Shown one piece after another: positions 26,901 through 35,256 of a stretch of 64,000 nucleotides of DNA. Source of the stretch: Panax quinquefolius (Eukaryota > Streptophyta > Magnoliopsida > Apiales > Araliaceae); assembly GCA_020205615.1 (NCBI GenBank), contig CM035164.1, positions 125,281,537 to 125,345,536 on the forward strand. The letters run 5' to 3'. The notes under the pieces are model-generated. The model had not been told where the DNA came from, did no database searches, and worked only from the letters and a program-made list of their open reading frames with translations. Within the stretch, counting starts at the first letter, position 1; every line of letters starts with the position of its first letter. A program made the position numbers and the translations under genes.

Positions 26901-29900
26901 CTGAAGAGGTGCTAGAGCACGTCTTTAATTTCTTTACATTGCATCAAGACCGAGATATAGCAGGGATAGGGTTTTTATTGGGAATTGTTATGCAATCAGT
27001 ATGAAGAGGATGATCGGGAGGTTTCCTAGGGTTAGGTCTTTGACTTTGAAAGAAAGCCTCATTTTGCTGATTTCAATTTGGTTCCGCTCAATTAGGGAGG
27101 ATTTGTGTTTCCATAGATTGAGGCTATGGCGAAAAGTGGGGTTAATTTGGAGGAGCTTAAGTTGAAGAGAATGGTGGTTTTCGATGATAGCCTCGAGCTT
27201 CTTGCCCTATCTTTTGTCAATTTTAAGTCTTCTTGTGAAGGATTCACCACTGATGGCCTTTCAATTTGTTTTGTTTTTTTTTTTTAAAAAAAAGCCACGT
27301 AAGAAAATTGGCATGATTTCTTAATGTCTGTGAGCAAAATTGGATGGAATGGCCTGATTAAGAATTTTTAAAAAGCACAGTGGGCTAATTGTATTTTTTA
27401 AAATTACAGTGGTGTAATGTTGACAACTCGACGAGCACAGTGGGGTAAAGGTGCTTTTTGCCGGATGAGTTGTGTCTTGTGAGGGTTTGTAGTGAATATA
27501 CCCACAAAATTCAAAATTATTTCCTTTTTGACCAATTATGAAATTGAAATAAAACTTATAAATATCCATGGGCCTTGGACATAAGCAAGATTAAATTAAA
27601 TTCACCCACATCTTGTTCATTTATTATGGTGGCTAACTGACTCATTTGAATTTCTAGACGAGATATAACTTGATTCGTGTTTTGCATAAAATTAAAATGA
27701 GTTTCAATTAAAGCTTCCATAGTTTTCTCTAAGGTACTTAATCTTTCCTCTTCTTCATTTGAAAATTCTTATGGATATTAAGGTCCTGGATCCGAATATG
27801 GATATGAATATGAACTTAGATAAGGATTTTTATAAGTTGGAAAAAATTGATTTACTTGGTGTGCATTAAAATTTTTATAGGGTTGTTTATTCCAAGAAAA
27901 ATTATTATTCTAACTATAATAGGAGTCCATCTTTCCACAAATCACAAAACAAATAGACAACTAACTATCCACGAAAATCACACAGAAGAAAAAAATATAA
28001 ATAAATAAAATAAAAATCTTAATTCTACGATTAACCTAAATAAAATCTAGACAACTCTTAACTGTTCCAAGTTACATCTTAAGGTCTACAAAATTCGAAA
28101 TTAATTACACCAATAGCCAGGTAAGTGTAAGAACGGTAAGAGTCTCTCCGTGAGTACGATGACTAATTGAATAACTACATGTTCGTGAGGCGTTTGTCTT
28201 TTGAACCACTTGCCTAGACAGTAGTAGTTTGATTTATTTAAAATTTAGTTTTCTCTTGGAGTCCTAATTGAGCTCGAGAGTCCTAGGGCCAACGTCTACT
28301 CGATTTTATTAAGTAAGGTTATGCAAGATGCAAGTTGGGTTGTTTGTGGGCTAAGGAAGGGTGATGAAATCCCCACCTTATCTGCCCTTAATGTTAGATT
28401 AAATATAAAAATGGACATATAAAATAATAAAAAAAACGGTAAACAAATAAAATGTGTTAAAAGTGAATTACGAAAGAATGAGAAATTTGACGTACCTCAA
28501 TCCTCCAACAATCACTACAGTTTATATTTGACAATAAATAAATAAAATAAAAATTTAAACAAGATGTGCTCTACGTGAGTGAATGCATGAATTCGACAAT
28601 TAATTTTCTAACTAACAATAAAAACTAAAAAAAAAGAAAGAAGAGAAAACTAAGTTACTATTTTTTTTTGAGTTAAGATATAAAATACCAGGAAAAACAC
28701 AACAATAATCTTGTCTTTACGCATCATTGATCCGCTTCGATAATCTTGGAAATTTTTAAAAATTAATATTAGAAATAAAAAAAACTAATTCGAAGAAATA
28801 AAAATTAAGGAATACAAAATTAAATCTAGTCCTCGGAAACGGCGCCAAAAATTTGATGTGATAAAAATATTTAACTGCAAGTGCATATTGTCAAATTGAA
28901 GAACTGACAATTACAGGTCGAACTCACAAAGGCTAGATTAATTTTAATGTATCTTTAATATCTATTTCAGACAAATTAGAAATAAAGATTGAGAATGGAT
29001 TAATTACAATTAAACTAATTAGAATATGAAAACTAATAATAAGGAAGCAATCTAGGAATCTGAATCAATTAAACAATAAACATAATAAACATAATAAGTA
29101 ATCCAATTTCTTCTATTTTTATAACTTAACTATGATTTTGATCTTCATTCTCTTTAATTTAGTAATTTTACAATTAACGTGAGCAATCATAGACTATGAA
29201 AATTTAAAGATTAACTATAACCCATCAAAAACTTATTCGAACAAGCATGGATTATGAAAAACTCATATCTTAACAATAATCTATCAAAATTTCTTAATTA
29301 CTTTAAAATCACATATGAACTATAAAACGAAGGTATTTCAATAACGAAACAAGAAGGTGAAATCAATTAAACATAAAAGCATAAATAATAGAAGAGATAG
29401 AAAATATTATCATGAATAATTATTTAATTTCATCTTCATTCAAATTAAAGAAATTAACTAGACATTAAAAATAAATAAATTAACTAAGATAAAAAAATAA
29501 GTAAAAGATTAAAAATAAATAAGAAAAATCCCTTTTATTAATGATCATCCAACGAGCTTACAATGTAGAAATAATTTATTACTACTACTAGTACTACTTC
29601 TAACCTAAGATAATACATAAAAAAAAAACCCTAATAATCTCCTCTATTTATAGGCATAAGATTTTAATTCTTTTCCATGTAGGTTTCAACTTTCTAGTGA
29701 CAATCAACTTCTCAAATATATCTTCTAGATTGACTTTTCTTTCTCTTGTTAGTTTTGACTTGCACACCAAAATTGTTCCACCTCCTTCATTCTCGTTGTA
29801 GGAATCTTCTTGCTTCTTTCATTCTATGAATAAGAGCATTAATATAGTTTGATCATCAAGATTTTGACTTTATTAGAACAAAATATTAAATCCTAAAAAA

Positions 29901-32900
29901 TAAAACAAAACATATTAATTAAATAAACTAATATAATTAAAAAAAAAATTAGGGATAATAAAATGTATGAATTATGTGTCTATCAATACTACTAATACCA
30001 ATGTTCTAAAAGGCGCTTAAGTGAGGGGCGATTAAAGCGGGCTTGGGTCAAGGGCTTAGGCGGGATTTTTTATTTTAAGCCAATTTTAATATTTTATCTT
30101 ACATTTATCCAAACAAAACAATAATATAAAACAAAACAATCTATAATAAAGATAATAAAGACATTTGCTTAAAGTTCAAACATATTCATATTGCTAATGT
30201 CAAAGGTTAAACACAAACATGCAATTGTTCAAAGTTCAAACATATTTTTAACGTATTAGTTTTATTCATAAACAAGATTGCTATTAAATAATAAAATTTA
30301 AAATTTTAAGAATTTAATTCAATATTAAAACTTAAGAAATTAAACATAAATTTAAGAATTATATTAAATTAAACTAAATATTACAAATGTATCATCATTT
30401 ATATAATTTGAAGTTGGTACAAGTTCAAAAAATTACAACTATAATAAAATTATCCATTTTGACTTGATATTGTTCACTCCTTGTTGTGATTTGATATACT
30501 ACAACCTGTATTATGAATATGGTAAATCATTAGAAAAATAAATATACCAAGATCTGGTTTGGGTAGTTATTAAAATTAAAAAAAACTCTTCGCCTAGGCC
30601 CCGTCTAATTTCCTGGAGGGATTTTTTTGCCGCCTTGAGCCTAGGTGAGGCGTCAGGGGGGGCCTAGCACCTAGGCGGGGCGCCAAGGGGGGGCTAAGCG
30701 CCTAGCGGGCCTAGATGGAGATTTTTAGAACACTGACTAATACTTATCCACGTAACTAGCAACCAAAAAGTCGACATCAATATTCACCATATATATTATT
30801 TTCCATCATGAAATAACGCTTGCAACCAGCAACTAACCTAATGCTAAGCATTAGTATCCACAACATGCAGATTATCCCGGGATATAATCCTTACGCACGA
30901 GAGGTTAGCCTTTCTTGTCAACTCAACTATGCCCTTTATCCTAAACTAGTTGAGATAGGCTGCAAATGAAATACATATGACAACGAAAAAGTAGAAAGAC
31001 TATAAGGGCAATAAATAAATAACAATAACAATAAGAGCAATAATAGACCCAAAAAAAAAGAGACCAATCAAATATTGAAGTACTGTAAAAGGATAGAATG
31101 CAAGGAAAAATAAATAAATTGCGAACTGCCCACATATACAAACATACATACATACATCGATATTAAGAACCGAAATTGGAAACAAAAGGACAAAAAAACA
31201 AAGATAAGAAAAAAACATAAAACACAAGAAAAGGTGTAACACCCTACTCGACCTCTGATATGCGGATTTGATTTCTCCACTTGCTCCTATCATAGGCCTT
31301 GTCCTCGGTTGTCTGCCACTCCTTGAAGTCTCTTTGAACTACTTTCCCCAAGTAATTTTAGGTCTACCTTCCCCTCTTCTTATATCTTCTTCCACTACCT
31401 GTAAATGGAGAAATTTCATTTCTTACAAATTTTGTATGCGACTGAAGAATCAACACATCTTTTAAGTCCTGAAAACTCTCCAACAACCCACAAAGTATTG
31501 AGCTCCAAAAAGTTTATTCTCAAAGTTGATTTCGGATATTTTGCTATTCTGCTCTTTGCACATGTGATACATCAATCCTTCAAAACCACCCTTTGTCACT
31601 AAAGCTAGAAGTATGTTGCCACTAAATGTTGTGGACGCCCACTAAATTACTTGATCCCAACTCGGAGGATTTTTACAACTCTACGTTTTCAAACAATCCT
31701 ATATACTAAAATTCTTGAGTAAAGGTGCAAAAAGTAAGAGTGAGAAAATATGACCACTTGCAAATTGCAATACTTTTGCTTTTTATACAGAGGCCTAGTA
31801 ATGTTACATGAAACATGAGTATTATTGGTTTCTTAACTTTGTTCAATTTTTTTTTTATAAGTAAATAATGGTATAGGTTTTCTCATCGTACATTCTTGTC
31901 CTATTGACTGTTAATTAATGCTGTTGGTAGGGTGCTCTTATATTTTTTTTTATTTATAAAATGTTATTTTATATAATCAAGGTTTTGATAGAAGCAGTTG
32001 AAAATCATATGCCACAAGTGATAGTAATCGATGAAATTGGCACAAAACTTGAAGCAGCAGCCGCAAGCACAATTGCACAACGAGGAATCCAGTTAGTTGC
32101 CACTGCTCATGGAGTAACAATAGAGAACTTGGTAATGAATCCTTCACTGGAGATGCTTGTTGGAGGAATACATGTGAGTTAGCTACACATTTTATTTTTA
32201 AATGTGCATTAAATCTTGTAGGTAATGTGCTGCTCCTGAGAGCATGTGGATTCATGTAAACCAGTATGTTCATATAAGATTCTGTATATGAGGCACACAC
32301 GATGCTGAATTAGATATAAAAGACATTGCTACTCTTTAGCTGGTGTCGGAAGTGGAATTATATATATGTATTTGTCTACCCTCCATGTCAATCGATTTAT
32401 TTTTTATTTTTTTATGCTAAATGCCATGCCAATAGAAGTGAAAATGTCATTTCCATGTGAGCTTGGTTCTTTATTTATTTTTTCAGAAAGTATCTTTTAG
32501 CATTTACTTTACAGGCTTAACATTTTTCAGTTACCCTCTACATAAGTTTAACTTGTTTTATACTTTTGCTGTGATCTATCTTACACTCAGTTCCCTCCCT
32601 TCAAATATAGATGAGAATATGAGATAAAGAACTTCTGAATCAAGTGTGCTGTTACCGAGTAATCAGAAATTACCCGCAACCTTACCTAAATGTGTACACA
32701 CACAATAAATACAAGAAAGAAGAAAAAGAATAATATGAAAAGAAGTACAAAAAAGAGGGAAAATGACAGGATAAGGAAATATGTAGAGTGCTGGAAGATG
32801 TCTTGCCATAAACCTTCACAATGAAAGAGGAAGCACATTGTGGGCCTTTAGCCCTTTACATGGTCCGCACTTCATTTTTGGGAGTCGATAGTTTTTTTTC

Positions 32901-35256
32901 CAAGGCAAGGGCCCGTGAAAGCCCAAGGCATTAAAAGGCTCAATTTTTTGCATTTTGGTCGGTTTGGGTTTCTTTTATTTGTTTACTGTAACCATCAGAA
33001 TGAAAGTCTGATAATTTCTTATCCCAGAGCGTGACACTAGGGGATGAAGAGGCAAGCCGGAGGGGTGTTCAGAAGACTGTGCTGGAGAGGAAGGGACCAT
33101 CAACTTTCACATGCAGTGTGGAGCTAATTTCAAAGACCGAGTTGCGAGTTCATCCCAGCTTAGAAGCGACAGTTGATGCTATTCTTTCCGGTTCGTTTTT
33201 TGTCTCGAAAAGGAATTTTTTTTTGGCCTGCTCTCTCATTTTCATGTTATATGTTTATTCATCTTCAGTTAGTTGCATGTGGTGCTGCTACTGTATTTGA
33301 AATGTTGTTTTTTTATGTTGAGAAAGGGCGTTTCCCAGATTTTGAAGTTCGCAAGATAAATCAGGCACCGAGTGATGAAACTGTACCAGCGGATCCATTC
33401 GGTTATGATTTTGGTGACGTAAAAAATGGAAGTTTGTCCGAAGATGATAATCTTCAGATGAGAGATGAAATACCTGCCCAAATTCAATATGTTTCTAAAC
33501 CAGCTCAAGCCATGGGAGAAAGTTCTTGTGAAGATGTGACATCAGTTCGCTTGTTCCTTTACGGGGTATTTATCACTGTGCCTGTGTCATGCCCTGACAA
33601 CATATTTGCTTAAATAATTCTTACTTACAAGTCTGAGTTTTCTGTTACTGTGTCAAAATCTTGGTGGAGTTATCTTGCAGTTCATGTGGCCAAGCAGGTT
33701 TGTTTAGGTGTCTCCAGCTGTATATTTTATTAGCGCATTAGGTTTCTCTTTTAAATATCAGGCTGATATTTAGTATGGGCTATTTCCCTTTGATACTTGA
33801 ATACTTGTAGTTGACACACACTTCAGTTACTTGAGATGCGACTTATTCATAGTAAAATGACTCAACAAGATATTAATAGTTATAAAATCCTTTCACCATG
33901 AATGTTGTAGTATTATTCGATCATTATTAAGAATGACCTAGTTGGTCAAGGCAATGACTAGAAGGAAGACAGACGGGAATTTGCTGGAAAATACCAATAA
34001 AGTGAGACTGCCTAATCTCAAACCTCTACCCCTGGTTCTCCTCTTAATAAATTCTTGATATTTCCTAACGCCACGAAATTAGATACAAATTTAATTGATT
34101 CTACTCTTTGGCTTATTAAAATAAATAATTCTATTTTCCAGTACTTGCACATGGAACTTATATAGTGGAAGGTATTGCAGATTGCAGAGGCCAGTGTAAT
34201 ACAAGGAGTTAAACAGTTAAGGATAGAGCATGCATTTGAATTTACGGACAATATCAGTGAAGCAGATGCACTACTTGCCTTGCAGTCCAAGCTTAAAAAG
34301 AATGCACGGCTTCAAGCAGCTGCTAGATCTTGTGGCATACCTATTTATGCTGCAAAGGTAATTAGTTACACTACATTATCGATTCCTTGTCATCATGTAC
34401 TGATATCATACCAGAAAAAGATTAAGAATAGTTCCCCAATAGTGAATTTTTCTTTTTGTTCGTAGGCAAGCTCGTCAACGCAGTTATCAAAGGCAATACT
34501 GGCATTAATGACTGATTATGAAGATGGTTTTAAGAATTTTGATGCTGAAGCCAAGATAAATGCGTCAGAGAAGATTGACGCATTAGAGGTGAAACAAATT
34601 GCCTTCTCTCTCTCTCTCTCATAGTTATTACTATGTTTTGATATCTACTATCTGCAGTCTTTAAACACCCCATATTCTATGAAAATTTATAATATGTTTT
34701 GTCCATTATGCAATTGCTAAGATTAGTGAGATAGTTGCATCCAAGAATATGTAGCAATAACTTTGTATTGTATATATGGCAAAGGTCAAATTTCCTATCC
34801 CAGGAATAATCCTTGCAAACAAACATAACCTTGGGTGTTTACAATTTCATTGAATTCCTTTCCATCCTCCTCATCTCGACTTGTTCTTAGTTATGCTTAT
34901 ATATGACCTTATTGCTTCAAGTCCATTAGATTCCCCCCTTTACACAGGAGGCAAGAATTGCAATTGAGAAAGTTGTAATTCCCAAAGGGGAACCTGTGGA
35001 GCTACTCCCTAGGCCATCCAACATCATATTACTACAAAAAGATCTTATTCGTAAATACAAACTACAATCTGAGAGAGTTGGCTTGGAGCCAGATGAACGG
35101 CTCCGTATCCTTCCATTTCAAACTACTATGGATGGAGAGACAAATAGTGATGGAAATGTGGATACAGATAATGAGGTTGACGAGTTATTCAGTCACAATG
35201 GCGAAGCAAATGGCTCGCCTTATTGTGTTGAAAGACTGCCTCTCTTGCCCGACTAG
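5539..35256 (+). CDS. SPD1: SPD1/Ycf45-like plastid AAA ATPase with R3H_AAA domain (9 exons)
   Basis: Nine exons, 5539-5964, 7442-7656, 8199-8349, 31982-32173, 33028-33190, 33327-33565, 34181-34357, 34466-34588 and 34948-35256, join in frame into 664 residues with every donor GT and acceptor AG. The S/P/R-rich N-terminus looks like a plastid transit peptide. The ATPase core has Walker [10 protein letters not shown] (203-211), the [15 protein letters not shown] segment from 231, Walker [10 protein letters not shown] (277-285) and the TAHG motif (305-308). The last exon carries the R3H_AAA region ([12 protein letters not shown]...). The architecture is that of Ycf45 and plant SPD1, related to bacterial SpoIIIAA. 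Arabidopsis SPD1 is needed for cotyledon plastid development; the biochemical role is not known. Family assignment is firm; plastid location is inferred. Introns range from 108 bp to 23.6 kb. Confidence 0.93.
6570..6735. repeat. GC-rich hAT-like fragment in SPD1 intron 1
   Basis: Contains 'tgggcggg', 'ccccggcccat' and 'ctcgccctgcccc' words, the G/C-rich subterminal pattern of some plant hAT non-autonomous elements. No matching second end or target duplication was found. Confidence 0.3.
7442..7656 (+). CDS. SPD1: SPD1 exon 2
   Basis: Residues 143-214. Contains the [20 protein letters not shown] block typical of Ycf45 proteins and the Walker A loop. The acceptor is 'ttacag'; it ends with two bases of an Arg codon. 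Confidence 0.93.
8199..8349 (+). CDS. SPD1: SPD1 exon 3
   Basis: Completes Arg214 and runs to residue 264, ending LQHK. Contains the [15 protein letters not shown] motif conserved in the family. The donor GTATGC opens the 23.6-kb intron. Confidence 0.93.
9025..9351 (-). repeat. Left (3') LTR fragment of the outer element
   Basis: Aligns by eye with 28854-29196. It breaks off at 9351; a short matching piece (cataaactatgaaaatttaa) resumes at 26697, which shows that 9352-26691 was inserted into this LTR. Confidence 0.6.
9529..11999 (+). mobile_element. Solo LTR, TGTGACGCCCCC family (copy b), 2.47 kb
   Basis: Begins TGTGTCACCCCC, ends GGGGTCTTACA, with a perfect 5-bp duplication TTACA at 9524-9528 and 12000-12004. 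Closely related to copy a, lacking its longer AT tracts. No coding sequence and no internal domain seen. Confidence 0.8.
13148..13299 (+). repeat. MULE left terminal inverted repeat
   Basis: About 152 bp, matching the complement of 24268-24420 with a handful of substitutions and small gaps. Contains a repeated 'gcaccccaaact' word and the palindrome-like 'ttaaccggtcaaaagtgac'. Confidence 0.92.
13462..13809 (+). CDS. GRF-type zinc-finger protein with C-terminal membrane segment, carried by the MULE
   Basis: Intact 115-residue ORF. Residues 5-49 hold the GRF zinc-finger pattern, with cysteines 5, 7, 30 and 41 and the characteristic GRRVFGCP and LFAWVDP segments. Residues about 55-85 are rich in E, R, L and likely form a coiled coil. 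Residues about 92-109 ([18 protein letters not shown]) form one hydrophobic, probable membrane segment at the end. Short GRF plus tail-anchor proteins of this plan are common and uncharacterised in plants. It starts 163 bp inside the left TIR, which may supply its promoter, and faces the transposase gene. It is intact while the transposase is broken. Function in transposition or the host is unknown. Confidence 0.7.
   Translation: MDRNCWCMKKSEMKTAGRSSNNAGRRVFGCPDWCDDGPDGCNLFAWVDPTMCERSREVIPGLIRRLENLDPEINALKDELKECRIRARFAKGLLTATWVLIFYFMFISIKDETPL
14722..16011 (-). repeat. 3' LTR
   Basis: Begins TGTTGGTTGATTTC and ends CATTCATCA. It differs from the right LTR by few substitutions, a 13-nt indel and a rearranged GC-rich stretch around 15770-15840. 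Confidence 0.88.
15901..16214. repeat. 157-bp tandem duplication across the LTR/internal border
   Basis: The block starting 'ctcattctgcaaaataatta' at 15901 recurs at 16058 and includes the LTR terminus 'cattcatca' and the following polypurine-tract side. The element thus has two potential 3' LTR borders, at 16011 and about 16168. Confidence 0.85.
17351..18534 (-). pseudogene. 'Putative plant transposon protein' ORF with frameshifts
   Basis: Downstream of gag in the same orientation. Starts [20 protein letters not shown] and contains the [19 protein letters not shown] and [20 protein letters not shown] segments. A frame change near 18120 moves into the frame with [20 protein letters not shown] and [17 protein letters not shown], and another near 17700 precedes an acidic end [11 protein letters not shown]. 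The plan matches the plant-specific domain often annotated as putative plant transposon protein in gypsy-like elements; its biochemical role is unknown. The frame breaks mean it is not translated whole unless by frameshifting. Confidence 0.65.
18665..19381 (-). CDS. Truncated gag of the LTR retrotransposon
   Basis: 238 residues on the minus strand beginning 75 bp inside the primer site. The segment from [19 protein letters not shown] through [19 protein letters not shown] to [20 protein letters not shown] is the retrotransposon gag (capsid) domain of Ty3/gypsy elements. It ends with a stop after about 240 residues, before any zinc knuckle, so only the capsid-like half is present. Its relatives package retroelement RNA in cytoplasmic particles; whether this truncated form does so is unknown. 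Confidence 0.85.
   Translation of the reverse strand: MIARVLCKCMHTRLRAKKELFPYTDDIERKFRKLRLTSEVIPLEEDLAAQEIPIDMAGEEQKSLRDYAMPTVTDIQSSIRRPAINANSFEIKPGTIQMLQNAIQFGGSSTDDPNEHILSFLEICDTFKFNNVSEDAIRLRLFPFTLKDKAQSWLHSLLAGSITARDDLAQKFLAKYFPPAKLAKLRNDIHIFAQFDSETLYEAWERFKDMLRKCPHHGIPQWMQVGIFCDDLHASTRA
19459..19476 (-). promoter_or_regulatory. Primer-binding site, tRNA-Asp type
   Basis: On the minus strand TGGCGCCGCAGCCGGGGA, 6 nt from the 5' LTR. It complements the 3' end of plant tRNA-Asp except for two central bases (CA for TT). This primer is typical of Athila/Tat gypsy elements. Confidence 0.8.
19483..20734 (-). repeat. 5' LTR
   Basis: Begins TGTCGGTTGATTTC and ends CATTCATCG (terminal A changed to G). 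It lies next to the primer-binding site and upstream of gag in the element's orientation. Confidence 0.88.
24268..24420 (-). repeat. MULE right terminal inverted repeat
   Basis: Complement of 13148-13299, running from 'gccttagccggtcac' to 'gtcttttagtc'. Confidence 0.92.
24476..24720. repeat. Tandem array, about 66-bp unit
   Basis: Three to four copies of a unit with 'gtctgctttagtttaaac'-type words and 'tccagacagtttaaactaacgacacgaa'-type words. It belongs to the 3.6-kb LTR-type element. A second array at 24955-25040 repeats 'cttacgttcacggactcgga' three times. Confidence 0.8.
26889..27275 (+). pseudogene. TIR1/AFB auxin-receptor F-box gene fragment
   Basis: Starts at an ATG and, through several frame changes, reads as the N-terminus of AFB2/3-class proteins: MNYF then [13 protein letters not shown] (F-box), NCYAIS and [12 protein letters not shown], then [13 protein letters not shown], [20 protein letters not shown] and SFVNFKS with [10 protein letters not shown] (first leucine-rich repeats). 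A stretch of about 20 residues between the F-box and NCYA is missing, one base is lost after codon 4, and homology stops at a T/A run near 27275. It is non-functional. It lies in the sense direction of SPD1 inside intron 3. The sequence before the ATG could be captured 5' UTR. Confidence 0.8.
27590..27965 (-). pseudogene. Gypsy gag C-terminal remnant of the outer element
   Basis: Minus-strand reading gives [14 protein letters not shown], then [18 protein letters not shown] and [16 protein letters not shown], the region between capsid and nucleocapsid in Athila/Tat-like gag. Three in-frame stops show decay. It lies about 870 bp inside the primer site at 28830. Confidence 0.65.
28830..28847 (-). 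promoter_or_regulatory. Degenerate tRNA-Asp-type primer-binding site
   Basis: Minus strand TGGCGCCGTTTCCGAGGA, 6 nt from the LTR at 28854. It differs by two bases from the complement of the plant tRNA-Asp 3' end. Confidence 0.7.
28854..29985 (-). repeat. Right (5') LTR of the outer gypsy element
   Basis: Starts TGATGTGATAAAAATATT and ends GTGTCTATCA. Partner of the fragment at 9025-9351. Confidence 0.65.
29999..30735. mobile_element. Non-autonomous hAT element, 737 bp
   Basis: Ends CAATGTTCTAAAA and, on the complement, CAGTGTTCTAAAA, flanked by a perfect 8-bp duplication ACTAATAC (29991-29998 and 30736-30743). CA(G)TG-type ends with 8-bp duplication identify the hAT superfamily. The subterminal parts contain 'gcgcctagg' and 'cctaggcg' clusters. 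No ORF. Confidence 0.8.
30915..31405 (-). mobile_element. L1-type LINE 3' remnant
   Basis: The complement of 31250-31400 reads [33 protein letters not shown], the conserved C-terminal end of plant L1 reverse transcriptase ORFs. The following 3' UTR holds the 'caactagtttaggat' segment typical of these elements and a degenerate TTATTG-rich tail. It is truncated and inactive. Confidence 0.75.
31982..32173 (+). CDS. SPD1: SPD1 exon 4
   Basis: Residues 265-328, continuing directly as [12 protein letters not shown], then Walker B and the QLVATAHG motif. No family residues are missing across the giant intron, which shows that intron 3 must be spliced out exactly. Confidence 0.93.
33028..33190 (+). 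CDS. SPD1: SPD1 exon 5
   Basis: Begins [20 protein letters not shown], a block diagnostic of the family at the end of the ATPase domain. Ends with one base of a Gly codon. Confidence 0.93.
33327..33565 (+). CDS. SPD1: SPD1 exon 6
   Basis: Begins by completing the Gly codon and reads RFPDFEVRK, followed by an acidic, probably disordered linker, then LFLYG at the end. Phase 0 at the donor GTATTT. Confidence 0.88.
34181..34357 (+). CDS. SPD1: SPD1 exon 7
   Basis: Residues 463-521 from IAEASVIQ to YAAK. This is the C-terminal subdomain that in Ycf45-like proteins follows the linker ([14 protein letters not shown]). Confidence 0.9.
34466..34588 (+). CDS. SPD1: SPD1 exon 8
   Basis: Residues 522-562, a short linker exon with [12 protein letters not shown]. 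Acceptor 'cgtag', donor GTGAAA, phase 0 on both sides. Confidence 0.88.
34948..35256 (+). CDS. SPD1: SPD1 exon 9 (R3H_AAA domain and stop)
   Basis: Residues 563-664 then TAG. R3H_AAA region at about 563-620, with [17 protein letters not shown] and [12 protein letters not shown], followed by an acidic tail that ends LPLLPD. Confidence 0.9.
   Translation, partial: EARIAIEKVVIPKGEPVELLPRPSNIILLQKDLIRKYKLQSERVGLEPDERLRILPFQTTMDGETNSDGNVDTDNEVDELFSHNGEANGSPYCVERLPLLPD

Larger units (their letters stand above)
9025..29985 (-). mobile_element. Old Ty3/gypsy LTR element remnant (outermost layer)
   Basis: A 1.1-kb LTR at 28854-29985 and a fragment of a second at 9025-9351 share the 'tattttaactgcaagtgcat'-like start, the 'gacaattacaggtcgaac' block and 'cctttaatatctatttcag'. 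A tRNA-Asp-type primer site and gag remnants lie between them on the minus strand. The left LTR is split by the element at 9352 and most of it is lost. No pol was found. Confidence 0.6.
8350..31981 (+). other. Giant intron 3 of SPD1 (23,632 bp)
   Basis: Donor GTATGC after exon 3, acceptor 'aatcaag' before exon 4. Most of it is nested mobile DNA (entries below). What looks like native intron is 8350-9024, with T-rich stretches near 8460-8760, and parts of 30744-31981. The reading frame on both sides joins without loss. Confidence 0.9.
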
